A DNA stretch of 64,000 nt, from the NCBI RefSeq assembly GCF_003253735.1, contig NZ_QKYW01000002.1, forward strand, positions 458,367-522,366. The letters are read 5' to 3'. Shown piece by piece: positions 58,366-64,000 of the stretch. Numbering within the stretch: the stretch's first letter is position 1; the number at the start of each line of letters is the position of its first letter. A model generated the notes under the pieces. That model saw only the letters and a program-made list of their open reading frames with translations, made no database searches and was not told the origin of the DNA. The stretch comes from Pseudomonas sp. URMO17WK12:I2. GTDB taxonomy: Bacteria; Pseudomonadota; Gammaproteobacteria; Pseudomonadales; Pseudomonadaceae. The position numbers and the translations under genes are program-made.

Positions 58366-59288
58366 GCCTGCTCCTTCACGAGACTGACGAAAATATCCTC
58401 CAGCGAGCTCTCGCTGGACTGCAGATCCTTGAAGGCGATGCCGTGCTGGGCCAGCGCCTGCAGCAGCTCGGCGATGCCGGTGTCCTCCTGCTGGCCGTCG
58501 AAGCTGTAGACCAGCTCATAGCCGTCGTCACGCAATTGCAGGTCGTCGCGCAGCAAGGCCGGCGGCAGTTCGCTCAGTGGCTGCTGCAGATGCAGGGTCA
58601 GCTGCTTCTTGCCGAGCTGACGCATGAGGGTGTCCTTGTCCTGCACCAGAATGATCTCGCCCTTGCGGATCACCCCGATGCGGTCGGCCATCTCCTCGGC
58701 TTCTTCGATGTAGTGGGTGGTGAGGATGATGGTCACGCCGCGCTCGCGCAGCTTGCGCACCATCTCCCACATGTTGCGGCGCAGCTCGACGTCGACACCG
58801 GCGGTCGGCTCGTCGAGAAACAGGATTTCCGGCTGATGGGACAGCGCCTTGGCGATCATCACCCGGCGCTTCATGCCGCCGGAGAGTTCGAAGATCCGCG
58901 CGTCCTTCTTTTCCCACAGCGACAGGTCGCGCAGCAGCTGCTCCAGGTAGGCGTCGTCCGGCGCCTTGCCGAACAGCCCGCGGCTGAAGCGCACCGCCGC
59001 CCACACGCTCTCGAAGCCTTCGTTGAACAGCTCCTGGGGCACCAGGCCGATCTTCGAGCGGGCCGCGCGGTAGTCGCGCAGGATGTCGTGGCCAGCCACC
59101 GTCACCGAGCCGCTGCCCGGATTGACGATGCCGCAGATGATGCTGATCAGCGTGGTCTTGCCCGCACCATTGGGGCCGAGCAGCGCGAAGATCTCGCCCT
59201 GGCGGATGTCCAGATCGATGGATTTGAGCGCCGGATGGCCGGACGCGTAGGTCTTGTTCAACTGCTGGATGGAAATGACCGGTTGCAC
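58362..59288 (-). CDS. yadG: ABC transporter ATP-binding protein (YadG-like)
   Basis: A 308-residue ATPase with Walker [20 protein letters not shown]-loop GLVPQELF, signature [17 protein letters not shown], Walker [15 protein letters not shown] and switch His [11 protein letters not shown]. The C-terminal 70 residues form the accessory domain usual for ABC-2 exporters. It is the first gene of a two-gene exporter operon with yadH; a separate promoter is expected in the 249-bp gap upstream. Confidence 0.93.
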   Translation of the reverse strand: MQPVISIQQLNKTYASGHPALKSIDLDIRQGEIFALLGPNGAGKTTLISIICGIVNPGSGSVTVAGHDILRDYRAARSKIGLVPQELFNEGFESVWAAVRFSRGLFGKAPDDAYLEQLLRDLSLWEKKDARIFELSGGMKRRVMIAKALSHQPEILFLDEPTAGVDVELRRNMWEMVRKLRERGVTIILTTHYIEEAEEMADRIGVIRKGEIILVQDKDTLMRQLGKKQLTLHLQQPLSELPPALLRDDLQLRDDGYELVYSFDGQQEDTGIAELLQALAQHGIAFKDLQSSESSLEDIFVSLVKEQA

Positions 59289-59537
59289 GATACGCCTCGA
59301 TCCTGGAAACAGCTGGCCATTGTAAAGAAATGTTGCCCTGCCCGCTGCGCCGGCTGACGACTGCGATCATGGCGATGCGAGATCGGCAGCCGCCTGCACG
59401 CGTCACCAGCGCCGGGCGCACGCGCGCAGGCTCACGTCATCATTCGCCAAATTCGGAACACGGGCACGACAACCGAGTCCGATACACGGCACACTCATGC
59501 ACTTCACCGCGAACCCTTCACACACAAGGATCATGCA

Positions 59538-59849
59538 ATGGCTTTCAAACACCTGATTGGCGGCGCCGCTCTGCTCGCCCTGCTCGCCGGCTGCAGTTCG
59601 ACCGACACAGCACCCACCCAGGCCTCGAAACCCGCCAACAGCAATGGCAAGTGCAGTGCCGAAGCCGCACAAAACCTGCTCGGCCAGGTGGCCACTGCCG
59701 AAATCGTCGAGCAGGCCCGTGCACAGTCCGGCGCACGCACCGCCCGCGTCCTGTCGCCCGGCGACATGGTCACCCTGGACTACGACTCCCAGCGCCTGAA
59801 CATCGACATCACCGAAGCCGAAGTGATCGAGCGCATCAGCTGCGGTTGA
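59538..59849 (+). CDS. I78 family peptidase inhibitor, lipoprotein
   Basis: A 103-residue protein with lipobox ALLAGCSS (Cys 19) and a potato-inhibitor-like I78 domain: KCSAEAAQNLLGQVATAEIV, RVLSPGDMVTLDYDSQRLNI and EAEVIERISCG. The two mature-domain Cys probably form the family disulfide. Members inhibit serine peptidases; here anchoring would place it in the periplasm or outer membrane. AAGGA lies 9 bases upstream of the start. Confidence 0.85.
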   Translation: MAFKHLIGGAALLALLAGCSSTDTAPTQASKPANSNGKCSAEAAQNLLGQVATAEIVEQARAQSGARTARVLSPGDMVTLDYDSQRLNIDITEAEVIERISCG

Positions 59850-59919
59850 TTCGCCACAGCGCAAGGCATCTGCGGCACAATCGGGCCACTTCCATTTCAC
59901 CAGGGATTGGATCTGGCCC

Positions 59920-60837
59920 ATGCAGATCGACGAAGAGCTGACGCTCAAGAAGCTGGAAATCTTTCTGGCGTTCATGCGCAGCGGCAACCTGGCCCGCGCG
60001 GCCAGCGAACTCAACACCAGCAACGTCAGTGTGCACCGCGCCATCCACTCGCTGGAGAACGCCCTGCGTTGCCCGCTGTTCAAGCACGAAGGACGCAACC
60101 TGATCCCCCTGGAAAGCGCCTACGTGCTGGAGGAAAAGGCCCGCAAGCTGGTGCAGGACGTGGTCGACACGGTACGCCTGACACGCGAAGCCGCAGGCTT
60201 CTCGGCCGAGCGATTCAAGCTCGGCTCGCTGTATTCATTGACGGTGAAAACCGTGCCGCAGCTGATCATGGGCCTGAAGATTCGCCGCAGCGAGCTGAAT
60301 ATCGACCTGATCCTGGGTTCCAACATCGACCTGATGTACAAGCTCAAGAACATGGAGCTGGACGCGATCCTGGTCGCCCTCAACGATGCCGACCCGCACC
60401 CCGACTGCGAGCAGTTGCCGCTGTTTTCCGACGACATTTTCCTGGCCGTGCCGGTGGACTCGCCCTTCGCCGAGCAGGCCGAAGTGGACCTGGCCGACCT
60501 GCGCGAATCCACCTTCATCACCCTGACCCAGGGTTTCGCCACCCACCAGGACGGTGTACGGGTATTCGAGCAGGCGGGCTTCGAACCCAACGTGGCGATG
60601 CAGGTGAACGACATCTTCACCCTGCTCAGCCTGGTCAGTTCCGGCGTGGGTTACGCCCTGCTGCCCGGGCGCATCGCGGCAGTCTACGAGAACCGCGTGA
60701 AGCTGATCCCGCTGCAGGCCAGGTATCACCTGCAGCAGCACATCGGCGTGGTGTTCCTGAAAGCCAAGGAGCGCGATCCCAACCTGCTCGCGCTCCTGGC
60801 CGAATGCCGCATGTACAGCCTTGGGCAGACGGCCTGA
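59920..60837 (+). CDS. mdcR: LysR family regulator, MdcR-like (malonate utilisation)
   Basis: A 305-residue LysR protein with helix-turn-helix NLARAASELNTSNVSVHRAI. The region LKLEIFLAFMRSGN and the effector domain (FKLGSLYSLTVKTVPQLIMG, FATHQDGVRVFEQAGFEPN) resemble MdcR, the activator of malonate decarboxylase genes. It is convergent with the transporter at 60887 and lies beside mdcH/mdcG, as in Pseudomonas mdc clusters. MdcR normally responds to malonate. Confidence 0.82.
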   Translation: MQIDEELTLKKLEIFLAFMRSGNLARAASELNTSNVSVHRAIHSLENALRCPLFKHEGRNLIPLESAYVLEEKARKLVQDVVDTVRLTREAAGFSAERFKLGSLYSLTVKTVPQLIMGLKIRRSELNIDLILGSNIDLMYKLKNMELDAILVALNDADPHPDCEQLPLFSDDIFLAVPVDSPFAEQAEVDLADLRESTFITLTQGFATHQDGVRVFEQAGFEPNVAMQVNDIFTLLSLVSSGVGYALLPGRIAAVYENRVKLIPLQARYHLQQHIGVVFLKAKERDPNLLALLAECRMYSLGQTA

Positions 60838-60856
60838 GGCCGGAGAATCGGTACAG

Positions 60857-60873
60857 GGCGACCCGCGGTCGCC
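60857..60873. terminator. Hairpin between mdcR and the transporter
   Basis: GGCGACC-CGC-GGTCGCC is a perfect 7-3-7 hairpin in the 49-bp gap between convergent stops. No T run lies on either side, so its role in termination is uncertain. Confidence 0.4.
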
Positions 60874-60886
60874 TCCTGCGCCCGGC

Positions 60887-62233
60887 TTACATCCAGCCCG
60901 GCACCACGAACAGCAGCCAGGCCAGCAGCGGACCGAAGGCCACCACCAGGCCGCTGTAGACCAGGAACCGGCGGAACAGGGCTTCGCGCTCGTCCTTGGC
61001 CGCCGACGCCACCACCAACGCGCCATTGGTGGAGAACGGGCTGACGTCCACCACCGTGGAAGACACCGCCAGCGCACAGATGACACCTGCCGCGCTGAGT
61101 TGGCCCTGCATCAGAAATGGCACCGCCAGCGGGATGGTGGCACCCAGTACCGCCGCCGAAGACGCGAAGGCGGAGACGATGCCGCCGACATAGCAGACCA
61201 GCAGTGCTCCCAGCAGCGGAATGCCGATGGCACTGACGCCGTGACCAACGAAGTCGACCGCACCGGCCTTCTGCAACACGGCGACATAGGTCACCACGCC
61301 GCTGATCAGCAGTACCGTGGACCAGCTGATGCCGTCCACTGCGCCCTTTTGCGCCGACGGCGAGATTATCGCGATGGCGACGGCGACGGTGATCGCCACC
61401 AGGCCGACGTTGAGGTCATACGCCAGTGCAGCGATGCCCAGGCCCAACAGGCCGACCAGGGTGATCAGGTGATCGCGATTGATACGCACCTCATCCAGCG
61501 CCTGCGGATTATTGGACAAGGTGCCACCACCGGCACTGACCACCGCCCCGTGGCCCTCGATGGCGAACTGCCGCGACGACGCCTGCACGCCAGCGATCAA
61601 CGGCTCATCGGCCACGGCACGGCCACGGCGCAGCAGGGCGATGCCGCCAAAGGCGAAGAAGCAGATGAACGCCATCAGCAGGTTGAAACCGAGGCTGGTG
61701 AGAAACACGGCCATTTCCGTGACGTCCAGCCCGGCCTTCTGCACCACCTGGTTGGTAATGCCGCCGTACACGCTGATCGGCGAGAAGCCACCCGCCTGGG
61801 CGCCGTGGATCACCAACAGGCCCATCATCAGCGGATTGATCTGGTATTGCTTGGCGAAGCGCAGGGCGACCGGGCCGATGATCGCGACCGCCGCCGGCCC
61901 CAGCGCGCCGAACGCGGTGAGCACCGCGGTGACGATGAACATCACCCACGGAATGGCCACGATGTGGCCGCGCACGGCCTTGACCGCCCAATGCACCAGC
62001 AGGTCGATGGTGCCGTTCTTCTGGGCGATGGCGAACAGGTAGGTGATGCCAACCAGGGTCAGGAACAGATCGGCGGGAAAGCCCGCCAGGACTTCCTTGC
62101 CGCCCATACCCACCCAGATGCCGCCGACGATGAATGCCAATGCAAAACCAACGGCGCCCATGTTGATGGGCAGGGCCGTGGCCACGATGAACATGATCAC
62201 CAGACCGATGATCGTTGCGATTTCCGGACTCAT
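60887..62233 (-). CDS. matC: MatC-type dicarboxylate (malonate) transporter
   Basis: A 448-residue protein with about 12 membrane helices. The N-terminal block MGAVGFALAFIVGGIWVGMG, then FPADLFLTLVGITYLFAIAQ, is the MatC N-terminal domain, and HGAQAGGFSPISVYGGITNQ holds a substrate-site SPxS-like motif. MatC is an inner-membrane malonate carrier in Rhizobium. Its position after mdcH suggests it replaces the mdcLM/madLM transporter of other pseudomonads. The start overlaps a 31-codon ORF by 4 bp. Confidence 0.85.
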   Translation of the reverse strand: MSPEIATIIGLVIMFIVATALPINMGAVGFALAFIVGGIWVGMGGKEVLAGFPADLFLTLVGITYLFAIAQKNGTIDLLVHWAVKAVRGHIVAIPWVMFIVTAVLTAFGALGPAAVAIIGPVALRFAKQYQINPLMMGLLVIHGAQAGGFSPISVYGGITNQVVQKAGLDVTEMAVFLTSLGFNLLMAFICFFAFGGIALLRRGRAVADEPLIAGVQASSRQFAIEGHGAVVSAGGGTLSNNPQALDEVRINRDHLITLVGLLGLGIAALAYDLNVGLVAITVAVAIAIISPSAQKGAVDGISWSTVLLISGVVTYVAVLQKAGAVDFVGHGVSAIGIPLLGALLVCYVGGIVSAFASSAAVLGATIPLAVPFLMQGQLSAAGVICALAVSSTVVDVSPFSTNGALVVASAAKDEREALFRRFLVYSGLVVAFGPLLAWLLFVVPGWM

Positions 62234-62325
62234 ACGCCCTCCCCAGACACCTGGTTGGTTTCATCCGATGGCGACACGCCATCCATGGGTACTGCCTGGT
62301 CTTGCGTTGCCGCGCGCCTGCTCAT
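62230..62325 (-). CDS. Tiny coupled ORF upstream of matC (31 aa)
   Basis: The ATG at 62325 overlaps the stop of the previous mini-ORF (ATGA), and its own stop overlaps the matC start (ATGA). The peptide MSRRAATQDQAVPMDGVSPS is hydrophilic, with no membrane segment. No family was recognised. Its main role may be translational coupling of matC; expression is inferred only from the overlaps. Confidence 0.4.
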   Translation of the reverse strand: MSRRAATQDQAVPMDGVSPSDETNQVSGEGV

Positions 62326-62426
62326 GCGCGCCCCCAGGTGGTGCCCATCCGCTTCATGACGGCTAGCGGCGTGCTACGGCCGTGCAGAATGAAGGTGGCG
62401 AGTGGAGTTCGTCGGTAGGTGATCAT
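62322..62426 (-). CDS. Small ORF between mdcH and matC (34 aa)
   Basis: The 34-residue peptide begins MITYRRTPLATFILHGRSTP and ends TTWGRA; it is basic and lacks a membrane helix. A good ribosome site (CGAGGAT, 8 bases) lies upstream, better than for many full-size neighbours. It heads an overlapped chain into the 31-codon ORF and matC. It could be a leader peptide that sets transporter translation. Confidence 0.45.
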   Translation of the reverse strand: MITYRRTPLATFILHGRSTPLAVMKRMGTTWGRA

Positions 62427-62487
62427 TGTTTTTATCCTCGTTGACGCATCGAAGTTATTGTTCTTGTGCTTCGGCAATCGGACGTTG

Positions 62488-63423
62488 TTATCGGCTCTGG
62501 CTCACCTCCTGGCGCAACAGCGCCTCCAGCGTATCCAGGCGCGCGCCCTGAAAGGCGACGACCAGTGCAGGCTCGAACACACGCCGGGCCAGGCCACTGA
62601 GCACGCTACCGGGCGGCAGTTCGAGGTGCAGCCGCACGCCCCGCTCGAACGCGGTTTGCAGAACGCCAGCCCAGTCGACGATCCGGCACATGTTGTTGGC
62701 CAGGTCGTCGCGCAGGGCCTCGGGTTCGCTCAACAGCCGCGCGGTACTGCCGCTCAGGTAGCGCACGGCAGGACGCCGCAGTACAACCTCGGCGAACGCC
62801 TCGCCCAGCCTGTCGGCCGGCTCGGCGAGCAGCACGCAATGCGAAGGCACACTGACTGTCAAAGGCTTCACGGCTCCTGCCCCGGCGGCCCGGGCGCGCT
62901 CGCCCACGGCCTGCATCGCCGCGTGGCTACCGGCGATCACCAGCTGGTTTTCGGCGTTGATGTTGGCCAGGAACACCGGTGATTGCGGGCCGTTCACCTC
63001 GGCCAGCAAGCGCTCGATGGTATTCAGGTCGAGACCGAGGATCGCCGTCATGCCGTAGCCCTGGGGATAGGCCTGCTGCATCAGCTGGCCGCGCAGGGCA
63101 ACCAACCGCAGGGCATCGGCGAAACTCAGGGCATCGGCGGCGACCGCTGCAGCATAGGCGCCGATGGACAGGCCCGCGACGTAATCGGGCGACTGACCAC
63201 GCGCCTTCAACAGGCGCGCACCCGCCACCCCGGCAATCAGCAGGCACAGTTGCACGGCGCGGGTGCCTTGCAACGCCTCGGCAGAATCCAGCTCGGCAAG
63301 TGGCTGGCCAAGCACTGCCTCGGCCTCCCCCAGGCACGCCTGAACGATGGGCTCAGCCGGCAAATCGTGCAGCATGCCGGGGTGCTGCGCACCCTGGCCG
63401 GGGAAGGCCCAGAGCGTACTCAT
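62488..63423 (-). CDS. mdcH: Malonate decarboxylase epsilon subunit (malonyl transferase)
   Basis: A 311-residue acyltransferase of the FabD type. It starts TLWAFPGQGAQHPGML, has the nucleophile in YVAGLSIGAYAAAVAADAL (GLSIG in place of GHSLG) and the catalytic His in VSVPSHCVLLAEPADRL. MdcH loads malonyl from malonyl-CoA onto the prosthetic-group ACP MdcC to prime malonate decarboxylase. The start at 63423 overlaps the mdcG stop by 4 bp, so the longer frame is rejected. Confidence 0.92.
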   Translation of the reverse strand: MSTLWAFPGQGAQHPGMLHDLPAEPIVQACLGEAEAVLGQPLAELDSAEALQGTRAVQLCLLIAGVAGARLLKARGQSPDYVAGLSIGAYAAAVAADALSFADALRLVALRGQLMQQAYPQGYGMTAILGLDLNTIERLLAEVNGPQSPVFLANINAENQLVIAGSHAAMQAVGERARAAGAGAVKPLTVSVPSHCVLLAEPADRLGEAFAEVVLRRPAVRYLSGSTARLLSEPEALRDDLANNMCRIVDWAGVLQTAFERGVRLHLELPPGSVLSGLARRVFEPALVVAFQGARLDTLEALLRQEVSQSR

Positions 63424-64000
63424 GCCGCCACCTGTTGCAGCTGCCACGGATCGCTGACCAGCAGCGGGCCGTTCTGGGTTTTCAGCAACACGCGCGGCGC
63501 CTCGCCGGCCCATTCGCGCAGTGCCACGGCGCCGTGCGGGGTCTCCAGTTGCAGATCGATACGCCCCGGCGCTTCATCCAGCAGGCGGCACAGGGTACGC
63601 GCCCACTCGCGTGTCAGGTGGTGGGGTGCACGTACCTGCAGATCGAGATCGCTGCCCGGGTGTGCGGCGCTGATACCGCTGGCCAACTCGAAGCCGAGAC
63701 TGCCGGTCACGCCCCAGCTCAGGCCAAGGTCGTCGAGACGTGGCGCCAACTGGCTCAGGGCTCGCAGCGCCGGCCAATGTGGCTGAGCGTGATTGCACCA
63801 GCGCCCGGCCCAGGCCACAGCCTGCGGGCTGACCAGGCGGCTGATCTCGCTCAGGCGCATCCAGGCGGCATGTCGTTGTTCACGCGCGCCGCCACGGATA
63901 CCCACCGCAACCCAGCCGGGCTCGGCCGGCGCTCTACGCACCACTACCGGCACATGCCCACCCAGGGCGGCGCGAGCCCAGGCTGGTGCCTCCTCTGGCA
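63420..64000 (-). CDS. mdcG: Phosphoribosyl-dephospho-CoA transferase, 5' truncated
   Basis: The frame stays open to the window edge, giving 192 residues with PEEAPAWARAALGGHVPVVV at the truncated start. The nucleotidyltransferase motif GSLGFELASGISAAHPGSDL, then DLQVRAP, holds the aspartate pair. MdcG attaches 2'-(5''-phosphoribosyl)-3'-dephospho-CoA to the MdcC acyl carrier protein. Overlap with mdcH shows they share a transcript; mdcA-E are expected beyond base 64000. Confidence 0.9.
   Translation of the reverse strand, partial: PEEAPAWARAALGGHVPVVVRRAPAEPGWVAVGIRGGAREQRHAAWMRLSEISRLVSPQAVAWAGRWCNHAQPHWPALRALSQLAPRLDDLGLSWGVTGSLGFELASGISAAHPGSDLDLQVRAPHHLTREWARTLCRLLDEAPGRIDLQLETPHGAVALREWAGEAPRVLLKTQNGPLLVSDPWQLQQVAA

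Noticed and set aside
60821..62359. 512-codon plus-strand frame opposite matC
   Set aside because: It is antisense to a well-supported transporter, and rich in His, Asp and Gln from reverse-reading hydrophobic codons.

Overview
The window is about 65% GC, gene-dense chromosomal DNA from a Pseudomonas-type gammaproteobacterium. Support comes from the gene set (guaB-guaA, cumA-tadA, mltF-purL, malonate decarboxylase mdc genes, hitAB-like iron uptake), proteins that read as Pseudomonas families, and Pseudomonas-style intergenic REP elements. From memory, the backbone order guaB, guaA, cumA, tadA, mltF, purL, tatABC, gspK, phoX, gspC-N resembles Pseudomonas putida. Species cannot be fixed from the sequence alone.

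Layout. 1-6.3 kb: the end of an alcohol dehydrogenase; a MerR regulator divergent from a nucleoside-diphosphate-sugar epimerase-like gene; a methionine/glutamine transaminase with its omega-amidase; a LysR regulator; a pirin; and a YafK-like L,D-transpeptidase. 6.3-22.1 kb: a complete type II secretion system (T2SS; gspC-D-E-F-G-H-I-J-L-M-N on the minus strand, gspK separate), a metallophosphatase-like lipoprotein that heads the operon, a divergent Tat-exported PhoX phosphatase, and a tatABC operon. All three promoter regions carry 11-bp-phased repeats resembling PhoB boxes, so this looks like a phosphate-starvation export module. Tat would fold and export PhoX and its partner across the inner membrane, and the T2SS would move them across the outer membrane. 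22-33.3 kb: housekeeping genes (yqfO-like, purL, mltF, tadA, cumA) with a LysR/SDR/lipocalin insertion.

33.5-48.2 kb is accessory: hitBA iron uptake, a TetR-controlled quinone reductase and an oxidoreductase that share 15-bp operator motifs, a PH-domain protein, arsRBCH, a GGDEF-EAL protein, a LysR/methyltransferase pair, decayed IS5-type transposase and comM fragments, and a DUF4432 aldose-epimerase-like protein. 48.7-51.9 kb is guaBA (GMP synthesis). 52-59.8 kb holds a zinc-ribbon protein, a PACE efflux pump with a divergent LysR regulator, and several small conserved proteins: NIPSNAP, DUF488, a COG3650-like lipoprotein, DUF1289, gamma-carbonic anhydrase, NudL, a YadGH-type ABC exporter and an I78 inhibitor. 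59.9-64 kb is the end of a malonate decarboxylase locus: mdcR convergent with a MatC-type transporter, two tiny coupled ORFs, mdcH and a truncated mdcG.

The best lead is the Pho-box-linked Tat/T2SS/PhoX module. It includes a SoxB/5'-nucleotidase-fold protein in which the usual metal ligands appear to be missing, and a gspK moved next to tatA. All functional statements are homology judgements made by eye; no alignment or search was run.
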